Source of the DNA: Lineus longissimus
Lineage: Eukaryota; Nemertea; Pilidiophora; Heteronemertea; Lineidae
Reading direction: 5' to 3'
DNA: 64,000 nt
Assembly (NCBI RefSeq): GCF_910592395.1
Contig: NC_088312.1
Location: 13,888,001 to 13,952,000 of the forward strand
The notes beneath the pieces were generated by a model. That model was given only the letters and a program-made list of their open reading frames with translations. It was not told the DNA's origin and did not search any database. The position numbers and the translations under genes were made by a program. This document shows, piece after piece, positions 18,809 through 30,100 of this stretch. Positions within the stretch are counted from its first letter, which is position 1; every line of letters starts with the position of its first letter.

Positions 18809-21255
18809 GGATGTGTGGCTCTCTAGCCGAGGCGGCTAGATACGAGATTGGCTTCCAATAAAGTATGTCCACCCAGCTCTTGAAAACTAGTTTATATAGA
18901 TTGGCTTCCAATGCGGCTCGAGTTATGGTAGTTGGGTGTACCTTGATTGCCTCCTTCGATGTGGTGCGGCTGTTCTTTCTTTCTTCTTCGGAAGTGGCAC
19001 TTACTTCCTCTTCTTCATTGGATGTGGGGCTGACATCCTTCCCACACGTGTCATTACAGTGTCTTGCCTTAGAAACCTTGCATTTGTTCGGCAAAATATA
19101 ATCTTCCACCGCGAAAATACCTGGCAGAAAACCTGTCAGTTGGGCAGTATAACTGCAAGTTTTACAGTATGGTGTCATTTGCACAGGCCTACACATCTTT
19201 CTCCCTGGCTCCTGCACACATCTTTCTCTCTGGCTCGTGCATACACTCCCTATGCCGTGCCGCACACTTCTCGTGACTGGGATATATCAAATTGGGTGAC
19301 GTGGCAGAATATTGTGCAGGGTAACGAGGACCAAGCTTCTGAAACTTGTCCCCAAGGCGTCTTTGGCCCAACAAGAGACGTTGCTCATTGACTGTTAGGT
19401 AATTCAGTGAAACGTTAACTCCACCATTGGCATGCTGGGAGAACCAGCCTTCACGTGGACTGACCTGGATACTGTCATCATTTCCCTCTACCATATCTTC
19501 GAATGACCCCCCACTTGATTCGACATCTTGCGACATGGCTCGGCTCGTTTGGTCATTGATGGAACCAGAACTCTCGGTTAGTGATGCATCCAATCGTATT
19601 CTACGACGCTAGTAGTTCGCACAATGACTCCACTGGAGAGTTAGAACTGTTTGCTTCCTGATGATTGCCATGATCAACTCCAGTCATTTTGACTCATTTG
19701 CTGAAGACAAATCAAATAATCTATCTGGGCTTAGAGGAAGAATCAGACCGTCTGGAGTGAAGGGAGGCAAAAAATTGTTGCAAAGGCATATTCAGTGGAG
19801 TTCCCCATGACATTCACAATGGATTTTTTTAGATCTGTGACTCCTTTTTGCTGCGTACTATCATGTAGTCATCATGCGTTAGAATGTTCTTTGTGGGTAC
19901 CAATCGAATCTGAAAATAATGTCAATGTTTCATGTAACCTATTTCGAGTGTAGGCCTATCATGTATAACAGCTATTAATGAATGGTGCCATGTTGTTCTT
20001 GGTGTTCTTTTTCGATTTAGAAATTATAAATTGTTTCTGATCACAGTTTGATGTTTATTGATGAAGGGTCTGGGCGTTATGCTCAGGAATACGTTTGCTT
20101 TCTGATGAGGTGACACCTATGATGTTTCAACAGGAAAACCTCTGTTTGAGGGTTAATCATCGTCATCACGACTATCATCCTTGTCACCACTTGATTTAAT
20201 GTCTTTGAACTGGCACACCCGTGCATGTCTCCATGCTTCATCTTCAAACGTCGTATCATTAATGGAATCTCCAGAGCTTTCTTCTTGGGAGTATGGCTCA
20301 CTGTCATCCACGTCTACCACTTCCAGAAGGGCTGTACTGCTACCATCATGTACCGGGGATTCCATTATTTTGTCATTGCCTTGTTATGTTTTATGACAGT
20401 TGGCATGACGTGACACTCATCCTGTAGAACGTAAAAATTAACTAGATTGACTGTTGATTTGATACCAAATGGCCGCTTATCGATCAGTGAACATAATAAT
20501 GACTTCAACCAAATTTACATGTATAGTGTTATGTTCTCCCTCTGCCAGGAATGAGTTGATGATATCTTCAATCATCCCCTCACTCGATTCGAAATCTTGC
20601 GATGTGGATTGGCTCATCATCTCGTCACTGGTTGACTCAACATTATCGCCGACGGCTGGACCGGTACCATTTTCTCTCGACTCATTATTATAGCCGCCTT
20701 CATTTAGTGGTTGGTACAATGACTCCTCTGAAGAGTTAGACCTCATCAACTCATCCGGGCAATCAGCAGGAACTGGACTGTTCTGAGTTGATGGGGTTGA
20801 CTTGACTAATGGCATGATTTGATGTTCATCCTATAGACGTCATGATCAAGATTTAAGGAGCCACCTTACTGGGCAATAACACCGTGCATTAAGTCACATA
20901 CAACAATTCACAAAATATTGAAAAAAAAAATCGCTAGTTAGCATGTTACGATACCGGTAAGCATAGACACGTGGTGATTTGCTTGATCGAATGGTCACAT
21001 CTCTGTTTTGTTAAACATTACACTGATAGAATTAATACTTACATGTACTTCAAAATCAAATAATCTGTCTGGGCTAAGAGGAACTGGGCTAAGAGGAACA
21101 ACCAGACCGTCGGTGAAGGGTAGCAGTAATTCAGTGGTACATTACACAATAAACCTACCTTTGATATCTTTTCCTTCGCTGTCCACGTCTCCACTGTCCA
21201 TTTCATTGATACATGTACCTTCCTCAGACGTGTTTCCTGGTAGTCCCAATTAATA
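18762..21255 (-). other. Duplicated acidic, Ser-rich exon-like segments
   Basis: Several minus-strand open segments share composition and motif. These are 19593-19189 (SSGSINDQTSRAMSQDVESS), 20365-20153 (VDVDDSEPYSQEESSGDSIN), 20832-20477 (ESTSDEMMSQSTSQDFESSE) and 21245-21160 (TSEEGTCINEMDSGDVDSEG, ending at a GTAGGT donor). Likely acceptors precede some of them (CTATAG| before 20830, TCTACAG| before 20420). Nucleotide similarity shows tandem duplication: about 19507-19620 matches 20577-20725, and 19703-19790 matches 21053-21140. They lie upstream of the OB-fold exons on the same strand and could be its 5' exons or a decayed neighbour. Stops and frame changes in some copies argue that part is pseudogenic. 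No domain is recognised. Confidence 0.4.
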
Positions 21256-21874
21256 TTGTTGATCAGCGTTAGCTACTGTGTCCTGTAAAACCATACACCC
21301 TCTTTTGTTTTTGATTCGGTCTTAGTTTTTATTTCACAACATCCTATAAGTCCAGAGCTGGTTTTGGCTTGAAGCTGTTGTACTTATTAGCTAGTAACCA
21401 GGAACCATATTCATAAAGCCTTCGTAACTTTGTCACTAAGAACGATTTACGTGGCTTTTAGTAAGACTTTAGTAACAGCCTCGTAAGCCACTACGTATTA
21501 TTCACAGAGCATTATTAACGTATTACTACCGCGTTACTTACTTAACCTCTCGTAACTACCTATATGCGTGAACGCGCTTGAGCTGAACAGTCATGGATGT
21601 GTTATGTAATCCAGTTGCACACGACCTCATTGTCTAAAACGAATATTTATACAGTGGCTGGACTAGCTTACGTCGTTTCGGAGATATTTGTCACACTGTT
21701 AACATGGAGAGTCAGAAATCGAGGAGCAAGACCGTTAGCCAGCAACGTGAGGAGGCAAAGGGGAATCGCCGGAAGGCCAATTTCTCGCCAGGTGAAATTA
21801 TGAAGTTAGTTGATCTAGTCAAATTGAATTGGTCCGTGATTAACAACAAATTTTCCGATGTCGTAACGCTTAAG

Positions 21875-24800
21875 TGTCAGTTCGTGGTTGGACCATGCAA
21901 AATGTGCTAAGGTGGTGTCCCACCAAAATCAATGAAATTTGGTGGAGACATACCTTAGGGCTAAACTATAAAGAATATAAAATATGAGCAAATTCTATTC
22001 AGGGGTATGCCCAAATTTAGACTCGATAGTTTCCGGGCCCAGCGGGTTGCCATTTTTTCATGTACTTCAAGAGGTCATCTTTGAGTACTCATAGAAAAAA
22101 AACAGTTTTACCTGTGTTATTCCAACTTGGCAAGGTCCTTTCCTATCATATTACCTACCTTTCCATAGAAGGTCATAAAAGATATTGGTAGCATAAGGGA
22201 GAAATGGCAAAAACCACACACCCCTACCCCAAAAGGCCTATCTTCACATGCCCCTGTTCAGGGCCCATTTACCCGGCTTCTGCGGGTATTCAGATCATGT
22301 GACTTGCCAGGGATTACAGGCAGGACACATGCTTCCACAATCTGAAAGAAAATCCTTGCCCGCGGTTATCGTTAATGAGTGGTAGTCCTCTTACGTAAGA
22401 CCATTCATAGGCCTTTTAGCACAATTTATACAGTGCTGCCATCTGTTGTCAACTTATAAAACTAAATTTTCATTCCACTTTGGCCAGATGATATTTTTCA
22501 ACAGTGATGCACAACATGGGAGAATAAATGGCTGAAATGTAGGCCTACCTACAATGTAGGAGGAAACCAGAATATCCTGAAATCCTTTGTTCTTCCCATT
22601 TAGAGTCCGAAATTTATGGGATTTTCTTAGTTCCAGTCACTTGGCGACCCGGGCTAGGGCGAAGACCTCTGAAGATGAGCTTTCTTCTTGCTGCCTCTAA
22701 CATCAAGGCAATAAGCTGGCAGTCCTTGCGTAATGTACTTGAGCTTGACATTTTGCTTCTCAATGGCATATTTCTATGCAACAGATAAACAAAAGGAAAC
22801 CTTTTGTTTTTCAATACAAATCTACTATGTTTATTCTTTTATACAGATATGACAGACTTTTATTTTCGATATCCATGTACAAAATGAAATAATGAAGGCA
22901 TTCAAGCTTCAAGCACTAAAAACACGATAGAAAATATTTTTGATGCGTACAAAATGAAATAATAAAGGCACCCAAACTTCAGGCACTGCAGATATGACAG
23001 AAAATGTCCTTTACTTGTTGAGCAAATCGTTTGCTCTGTCGTGGAGTCTTCACCGCCCATCCAGCAGGAACAGGATTGGTTGCAGGCGACATATCAGAGT
23101 CTCCAGTCATCATGGGACGCGTCGTTGTTGTGATGTCTGATACCGTACTGGCCCACTTCCTAGCAATTGTGTCAAACTTCGTGTCGACCGAATCCACAGA
23201 ATGCTTGCCTGCAGCAATATGGAGATCAAGGTCGGCTCCAAACAAGTAATGGTAACACTAACGGCCCGAGTTACTGTAGACTGCCCAAGAGTACCAGCAA
23301 GGGTATTTGGACGCGCATACTCCACAGCAAAGGCCACTTTGGTTGTGTCCTGTGCCTTCTTGTTCTTCAACAGTGTCTTGTAGGAAAAGCGCTGTGGAGT
23401 ACCAATCTTGTAACCACATGTTACCTCTAGCCCATCATGCTGGTGGACAAAGTTAGTGAACTTTGTTACGCCTTGCCATGACAACCTCTCCACCATAACC
23501 TCTTAGTGAATTTCTACCACTGCCATGTAGCAACCTTTGATGGAGCTGGCACAGTGTGCCTACCAGTTGATGTTGAAGGGAGAGGCTGTAAACAGATCAG
23601 TGTGGAGGTGAAATTCAAGTTACAAAGACATTCAAGGCATGAAAATAAGCTTTTTGCTTCTGGAGCCAAAAACAGCTTCCAGAGTTTTAGAATTTCTCAA
23701 TTTAGGGAAGCTGTTTGGTTTTTTGCAGAAGCTGTTTTCAGCAAATATTTTCAGATTTATTTTGAAGAAATTGATGATTTCAGCTGTACTGCTCCAAAGG
23801 TAGACCTGTCAGAACAACTTGAATTTATTATAAAAATACAACAAATTCAGCAATGGCGCGTACAATGGCCTTGGTATGCAGTCATTTGTTTGTTAGGTAT
23901 ATACTTGTGGTGGTCTGCCTGCCTCGAAAGGGCCAATTCATCATGTTCATGAACTTGAAAGTACATTATGAATCTTACCTCTAGAAATGTCTGGGCCTGG
24001 GAGCCAAGGGAACCCTTCTTCATTGTGTTGCTGTATGCAATCTCTACAAATCCCTGAAAAATATATAAAATACTTTACGTTACAGTGTCATTCATGTCAT
24101 GATATCAGGCATTACCCGATCTTTCAAACTCAATTAATTGGGGGAATAAAAGCTACTAACTGTACCATCGGGCCGAGGGCCTACTCGAGACCAAATTGAC
24201 ACAAACGTATTTTTTAGATAAATCGTAGGCCTAAACAAGACAACATTTTAATCGGCAATGCTTACCTGACCCAACCGGCAACAGCACGTTCCACGTTTCG
24301 TAGACTTCCCTGGAAGTTACACTACCGACACCGCGGTACGTTTTCCTCGTTGAGGATAATCGGTGAAGAGGGTGCTGGCACTTCCTGGGGGACGTCCAAC
24401 ACAAACTCAATCTATAGCGATGGTAAGGGCATATTGTCTTTTCTCTCAACAAAGGGCTTTGCAAGTCGAAATGTCCTGAACGAAGGGCAATCAGTTCCCA
24501 TTCAGAATGCACAGTAGAAACTGCAGTGTGCAAACCTTTCAAATGCCGTCTCACATCCTTCGTGCACTGGTGCAAGGGTACCACACTGACATCACCTGGA
24601 TATTTTTTTCATTAGTTCACAATCATACGAGTTAGATACAGCAAAAAATGAACATCTTAGACCATGAAGAGCCGGGCTTTCTTGACTTTCCATGGCCATA
24701 ATGGCATGAATGGCTGAAACATGTGTTTTGGTTGTTGTTTTTTCTCGTAAACGTCTTTGGACTAATTCCACATGGGCCGTGGCTATGCCAGCCGATGTCC

Positions 24801-25533
24801 GAGCCCTATTCTACCCCTTTTTGGGGTGGGGATGAGGGGAGGATTGGATCCTACACTCCTATATGACGATGATGGTCATTTGAAACCCCTTCCACATGCC
24901 GTAAACTGTCAAAAATAGGTTATAAGGCAATAGCATGAAAAAGTGCCACCTGTTGTGAAACAGTGGAACTATCACAAGAGTGGGAAAATATTGGTTATTA
25001 GAGGACATACTATGAAAAAACTAAAACCGCGGGCAAGGTTTTGTTTTCGGCATATAATTGCAAAATTCTTAACCTTTACTCCAAACCAAACATCATTGGC
25101 CTCACCCCCGCAGAAGATGAGATTTTCGCCATGAAGTACTGCGTTGTTTTCACTGTTAGAGGGTAAGACCCTTTTCAGGGGGGGTCTTGGCAGTAAACCC
25201 CCACCCCAAAAAAATTCAGACTACCATGAAATTATTCCTTTACAATCCCACTTTCATACTTTTATATGATATATTATATTTGTTTTGCATTCAAGCTGGA
25301 AAAAATCAAAATAAACAAGCATATTTTGCAGAGAAATAACTGCTTTTTTTATTAAAAAAGGGCCAAAAACGTTTTGGTCCCTTATTCCTGTTCTGAGTGA
25401 TTAATCGAGGAATCACTTCAGCAATCATCATCATGCCTCAGGGTCAACTTATGGTCAATATACGGGCCGGTTCTGTTCAACCCCCACCTTAGCACTTTTT
25501 GCAGATTTTGCATGGTCCATCCACGAACTGACA
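21875..25533. mobile_element. 3.66 kb DNA transposon with a 6-bp CTTAAG target duplication
   Basis: The left end TGTCAGTTCGTGGTTGGACC matches the inverted right end (TGTCAGTTCGTGGATGGACC). Similarity continues through ATGCAAAAT and GTGCTAAGGTGG, over about 40 bp with a small insertion at the right. CTTAAG lies at 21869-21874 and 25534-25539. Minus-strand ORF remnants inside (24.6-23.0 kb) are not a known transposase to me. Target duplications of 6 bp are reported for IS3EU and Dada-type superfamilies, and either is a guess. Confidence 0.85.
22979..24584 (-). pseudogene. Degraded multi-exon gene of the nested 3.66 kb element
   Basis: Minus-strand segments in order are 24584-24231 (KTICPYHRYRLSLCW, then KCQHPLHRLSSTRKTYRGVG and VLLPVGSGKHCRLKC), about 24057-23985 (GFVEIAYSNTMKKGSLGSQA between TTTCAG and GTAAGA splice signals), 23496-23245 (DGLEVTCGYKIGTPQRFSYK) and 23245-22979 (GWAVKTPRQSKRFAQQVKDI). 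The 23.2 kb boundary shows a frame change. The CPYHRYRL and GWAVKTPRQSKRF motifs recall uncharacterised proteins abundant in cnidarian and echinoderm genomes. I cannot name the family. It is a candidate for the transposition protein of this element, now broken. Confidence 0.45.
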
Positions 25534-25619
25534 CTTAAGAGGAAGGCCGACACGTGGACAGAAATAACAAGAAAAATCAACAGTGTTGGAAAAGTCCTAA
25601 GGACTACCAAAGCGGTTCA

Positions 25620-26555
25620 TCACAAATGGGATGACTTGAAGTCGAAGGCAAAGCAGAAGGCTGCCAAAAGGAAAACGGAAAACGGTGTTGAACCGAGCCT
25701 CCATTGATTTTTCCATCTTCCAAACGTACGTCCAATGATACTTCGAACTCGCCTGTGGTGAACGTTGTATCGTCTGTCGGCTGCATCTGCCGGGCGGGAT
25801 ACTGGTTTCATGAGGCAGGGTCTGAGTGGATAGGCACTGTCACCTAGTAGGCATCCTTCATCATTAAGTAGTCCACGTTCCATATTTACTTTCAAGTTGC
25901 AGTTTGACCAAATAAACGCATAGTGTGTGGCACCTGGCCATCGGGCAACAATATTTGTGAATTTCATTTCATGAGAACAAATATCCTGCACATTTATCGC
26001 ATGGCACTGTTTCCTGCACACGTATGATGCCTCGTTTTTGGATGGGCACTTTACTAGAATAAGGGATCCATCTATGCAGCCGATGACATTTGGAATCCGG
26101 TGCCGTTCTGTGTAAAACCCCTCCTTTTCACGTTCTTGCTCATCAGCCGTTCGAGGAAATGTTATAAACTGCCGTGCTTTGCGTTCTAAAGCGGCTGCAA
26201 CTCTGGTGACAATCCTTAATATTGTAGGTTGACTCAAGCCACTAGCCATGTCGCCATTGGCAAGCTGCAAACTTCCGGTAGCGAAAAATCGGAGCGCAAC
26301 GCAAACTTGGAGAGATGCTGGTACGGCATGGGAGCGCAAGGTGTCCGGGGCAATTTCGTCCTCCAACAGGTCGATGACTTCAAGAAGGACTGGTCTAGTC
26401 ATCCGGTAGCGCTGATACAAATCTACGTCATCATAGATGTCAAGAGGATGCAATCGGTCTCTAAACACACGCTGCCTTCGTAAAGCCCGTCTGGCTTCTA
26501 CATCTAACAAGATCAACGCCGCTGCCATGATCGCTGCATGTGAAAGTGTCGCCAA
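25620..26555 (-). pseudogene. HARBI1-like transposase, catalytic Glu lost and C-terminus deleted
   Basis: The 311-codon ORF matches the Harbinger DDE_Tnp_4 layout. The helical N-terminus has ARRALRRQRVFRDRLHPLD and YQRYRMTRPVLLEVIDLL. These are followed by SGLSQPTILRIVTRVAAALE, IPNVIGCIDGSLI with Asp162, and LLGDSAYPLRPCL with Asp239. The third acidic residue, expected in 'RSIIERTFGRWK', is Gly275 (GGA). The ORF then runs into antisense of the Myb-like gene, and the usual C-terminal 'HN' region is missing. The protein is therefore not expected to cut DNA. Its N-terminal half is closely related to the copy at 57.2-57.7 kb. Confidence 0.85.
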
Positions 26556-26728
26556 CTGTCTAAGAAAACTCTACGAAGCCGAAAACACCCCACGTAACAC
26601 TAGTAACGACTTACGAAATCGATTGAAGTTACGAGTGCGTCATGAATATGACGCAACTCGCTAAGACCGACCTACGAGTACGTAGACGCTTACTAAGGCC
26701 TGAGAAGGCTTCATGAATGAGGCCCCAG

Positions 26729-27151
26729 GTGATGCGGCATCGGAAAATGATTTGGTGGCATCCAGAAAAAAAGGATGCCACTTGCGGCATCCAGGCTCAT
26801 ATTGAAAATCAAAGTGCAATAGCCACATTTTGCGGCACCAGGAATATCGGCACTCGATGATTAAGTTATTCAGTTCAATACTAAGCACACGAGGATCTTA
26901 TCAAAACCGGACCATACAGTCCTTGTCAATTACATCTGTACCCGTGAAGCCCCTTTTCTAGCAAATGCTTTGTATTTCATGCGGTAGAAATCGTGGGATA
27001 TGCAAGTCGTCAGATGCCAGGAAAACACATTTAGGGGGGGGGTCTACATTTCAAATTGTTTAGGACCCCGTGAAAGTCAACCAGGAGGCACCCATAATTT
27101 ATCTCAGTAAAAATGCGGCACCGGACACATTTCATTCGAAATCACTGATGT
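26729..27151. other. Spacer right of Harbinger element A
   Basis: No gene was seen. It contains repeated GATGCGGCATC/GCGGCA motifs at about 26731-26835, imperfectly inverted, and a G-run at about 27035. Confidence 0.4.
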
Positions 27152-27775
27152 TGTGGTTTCTCTTACCAGTACTTTAATGTCAACTTTACAAGGTGCAAAT
27201 CACTTGATGAATATTGATCTAATGTACACACCACCTTTGAGATGGCAATCCGTCCAAGGTGCATATCACTAAGATGAATATTGATTTTGTGGTTTCTCTT
27301 ACCGGTACTTTAATGTCAACTTTACAAGGTGCAAACCACTTGATGAATATTGATCTAATGTACACACCACCTTTGAGATGGCAATCCGTCCAAGGTGCAG
27401 ATCACTTAGATGAATATTGATTTTGTGGTTTCTCTTACCGGTACTTTAATGTCAACTGTATATACAAGGTGCAAATCACTTGATGAATATTAATCTAATG
27501 TACACACCACCTTTGAGATGGCAATCCGTCCAAGGTGCAGATCACTTAGATGAATATTGATTTTGTGGTTTCTCTTACCGGTACTTTAATGTCAACTGTA
27601 TATACAAGGTGCAAATCACTTGATGAATATTAATCTAATGTACACACCACCTTTGAGATGGCAATCCGTCCAAGGTGCAGATATAGATGAATATTGATTT
27701 TGTGGTTTCTCTTAACGTGCAGGTTACTAGATGAATATAAAATATAGCAATTCGTCCAAGGTGAATGTAAAGTTA
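27152..27775. repeat. Tandem array, about 136-bp period, 4.5 copies
   Basis: The marker TGTGGTTTCTCTTACC recurs at 27152, 27289, 27424, 27564 and 27700 (periods 135-140). Each unit holds two internal half-repeats that start AAGGTGCAAATCACTTGATG and AAGGTGCAGATCACTTAGAT, so the basic period is about 68 bp in an AB dimer. The last copy is shortened. Confidence 0.9.
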
Positions 27776-27998
27776 GTGGATCGCACATCGACCGGTGATC
27801 GAAAACAACATTACTCGGAATTTCTGAACCGAAAAAAGTAGCATCTATTGGATAACACCCCCAAAATGACACAAAGTAAAACATAACCTACAATGTATAA
27901 ACACCAATTTGTTTTCCTAGCTCTTGGGGCGGGAAAGAGGGTCTATTTAGAAAAATCGATTATTCTAAATACATTTAATTGAGAAGAGGATCAAGACG

Positions 27999-28619
27999 AT
28001 GGAAAGTGAATTGGTATTCAAATTTGGTGACAGTGGCATCGCCACTGTAATGCCCCACACCAAAGTCTATAAGATGTTTACCGAGAAGTCAAAAGTGGTA
28101 GCGATGCTAATCACGAGAGATTGTAGAAAATTTAATTTTTGTCAATTTGATATATGTAATTTTGATATAATTGTAAGATGCATGGATGCGGGGTTAGCCA
28201 TACCCTTAGAACAATTGTATAAATGTGTCGAAATTATTTGTTATATGATAATTGACAATAGCCTGGTTAAACAATTATTACCAGCTATTCCAATAGGTGG
28301 AATGAAGGGTTATCTAAAACCAATGCATACTCTGTTGATAAATGATTACGTAGATTTAGTGAAAGATATATTTGTAGCAAGTAGACTTCCAACGTTCCTC
28401 TGCGATAATGTTAGCACATACTATCGAACATTTAAACAGCAGTACCGAAACGCAGAGCGATTGAATCAATGGTTTGTCACTAAGTGCCAGGTTAGCTGCA
28501 CATGTCAACGATGTTCAGAATATCAGTCACTAAGAATGAGGCAAATGTTTGTTGAAGAAGGTCCTGGAAGCTATGCTAATCCACATTTTGGATTATTCAG
28601 GAATACGTTTGCTTTCTGA
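27999..28619 (+). CDS. Unrecognised intronless ORF, 206 codons, BTB/POZ-like at its N-terminus at best
   Basis: The ORF has an ATG at 27999 and no splice signals that interrupt it. The first 95 residues have the order beta-strand (ELVFKFGDSGIATVMPH), helix (KVYKMFTEKSKVVAMLIT), strand/helix (FDICNFDIIVRCMDAG) and helices (LEQLYKCVEIICYMIIDN). This loosely follows a BTB/POZ or Skp1 fold. The C-terminal half has TFLCDNVSTYYRTFK and a Cys cluster, QVSCTCQRCSEYQ. A decayed inverted relative lies at about 29.95-30.09 kb. The upstream region is AT-rich. It may be a single-exon gene of a mobile or viral element, but nothing visible decides that. Function unknown. Confidence 0.5.
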   Translation: MESELVFKFGDSGIATVMPHTKVYKMFTEKSKVVAMLITRDCRKFNFCQFDICNFDIIVRCMDAGLAIPLEQLYKCVEIICYMIIDNSLVKQLLPAIPIGGMKGYLKPMHTLLINDYVDLVKDIFVASRLPTFLCDNVSTYYRTFKQQYRNAERLNQWFVTKCQVSCTCQRCSEYQSLRMRQMFVEEGPGSYANPHFGLFRNTFAF

Positions 28620-29940
28620 TGAGTGGCTGATATTACGAATAACGATGACAGATGCAGCTAACCTGTGTGGCGATTTATCTGACATGTTCGAAATTTGTTG
28701 TTTCTCAACTAAACACCTCATCAAACCTACTGTAGCTATTAAAATACCACTTTGAGGAAATCATGCCCATGGTGTTTGGAGTGTCTGCTCCAAATTGCAG
28801 AGTCGTGTGACCATACACGCATGAGCAATTACAAAAAGATTGCAAAAAAACACTGTTTTCAAAATTCACAAAATAACCTCTTTGAATGTTGCTCCATTCT
28901 GGGCGCTATCCCTCCCGTACAGTGCAGATCACCATAAAACGCCACTCACTAATACTGGCCATTCACCACTCAGTGCTGCCATCTATACCCACATATGTTA
29001 TATATCAGAATTCTTGTTTTTGAATTCCAAACAAATCATCACATTGCAGCTTACAAAAGCATCATGGCCACCATTGAAGGAAATGATTGCTGAGTATAGT
29101 TCAAAGGCTTGGAGGTTCTATTTCATCCAAAATATGGGTGAACAGAATTCAGAAACTGAATATCTATGTAGGTGAATGAATTCAGGTGTAGTTTGGAGAC
29201 TTTTAACCCTGAAATAAGTCTAGAAAATGACTCAGTTGATCAGGGTTGTAGGTTGTGTTTTGATTACAGAACATTGTTGATAAATTGGGCATGAACAATG
29301 GTTCAGGGAGTTTAAATCACGCAGAAAGGTCCTAGATAACATATTAATTTGTTTTAGCATGTTATTTGACAGTAAGTAATTCTTGGAATAGGACCTACAT
29401 GGACTAGAATGGTGAAAAGTTGGGGCTTAGGATTTTAGCGAAAGTCTCACTACTTCTAATGCCAATAAAAACTGTTTGGGACACTTTATCAAAAATCCGT
29501 CTTACAAAAAGTTGCATTTGAAGGCATTCTTTCAGGGTAAAAAATCGGCATTCCCAAAATTCCAAAATTGTTGAAGCAAATTTGAAAAGAACATTGGATT
29601 GAATTTGGGCCATCAATACCGGATTTTGTCTATAAAATACATTCTATCAAAAATAACAAAACTTCCTCTCACAAAAAGTTGGAGACTATTGTCATGAATA
29701 ATCCCTGAAAAAATTATGTGAATGCGTAATGCTGTTTTTGAGAAAATTTGAAAACACTGAAATTGTCTTATTTGGAATCATCGGATGCTAATTAGCATAA
29801 ATTATGCAAATTTTCCATAACAATGTATTTTTTCAGAAAGTATTGACTGTGGTGATCAAGGTGATACCTAGTTTTGTCTTCTCTGAACTGCTTTTTGGGG
29901 TGAATTTCGACATTCAAAAAAACAGGCAAAAATGGGCCGT
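28620..29940. other. AT-rich spacer between the unknown ORF and its inverted relative
   Basis: No credible gene was seen. TACAGTGCAGATCACCATAA near 28920 recurs inverted at about 29940-29960, so the duplicated unit extends past the ORF end. The rest looks non-coding. Confidence 0.4.
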
Positions 29941-30100
29941 TATGGTGATCTGCACTGTAGGCAGCTGCAAATAGGTGGACCGCATCAACAAATCCACGAG
30001 CTTTTGGCACTTGGTGACAAACCATTGAGTGCGATAGTTTTGGTCTACATTATCACAGAGGAATGTTAGAAGTCTACATGCAATGGATTTGCTTTTCATC
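29940..30100 (-). pseudogene. Decayed inverted copy of part of the 28-kb ORF
   Basis: On the minus strand, RLLTFLCDNVDQNYRT and QWFVTKCQ match the + strand ORF segments RLPTFLCDNVSTYYRT and QWFVTKCQ at about 28385-28490. The middle (about 12 codons) is deleted, and the sequence after KCQ diverges. Confidence 0.7.

Larger units (their letters stand above)
21704..25707 (+). pseudogene. Myb/SANT-like DNA-binding protein of element A, split by a transposon
   Basis: 57 codons (21704-21874) read MESQKSRSKTVSQQ, then NFSPGEIMKLVDLVKLNW and NKFSDVVTLK. The frame resumes after the insertion at 25540 with RKADTWTEITRKIN and VHHKWDDLKSKAKQKAAKRK and stops at 25707. The join falls on CTTAAG, present at both ends of the insertion as a target duplication. 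The paralogue at 56.9 kb is uninterrupted at this point (FSDVITLKRKQDLW), which confirms the original frame. The C-terminal half seen in the paralogue is absent here because of an internal deletion that fuses this gene to the end of the transposase. The intact protein would bind element ends and recruit the transposase. Confidence 0.8.
21402..26725. mobile_element. PIF/Harbinger element A (about 1.66 kb) with a nested insertion
   Basis: The termini are GAACCATATTCATAAAGCCT (left) and the inverted form ending GCTTCATGAATGAGGCCC (right). CAG flanks it at 21399-21401 and 26726-26728, fitting the CWG-type 3-bp duplications of animal Harbingers. It carries a Myb/SANT-like ORF (+) and a HARBI1-like transposase (-) in convergent order. 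After removal of the 3665-bp insertion plus duplicate, only 1659 bp remain. The 3' parts of both genes are missing, so it is an internally deleted copy. A sister copy lies at 56.2-57.8 kb. Confidence 0.85.

Noticed and set aside
21402-26725. LTR retrotransposon, because the nested element starts TG and ends CA
   Set aside because: The ends are inverted repeats rather than long direct repeats, the duplication is 6 bp, and no reverse transcriptase or gag is present.
27152-27775. CRISPR-like array
   Set aside because: Units are 136 bp, contiguous and without unique spacers; the genome is eukaryotic.
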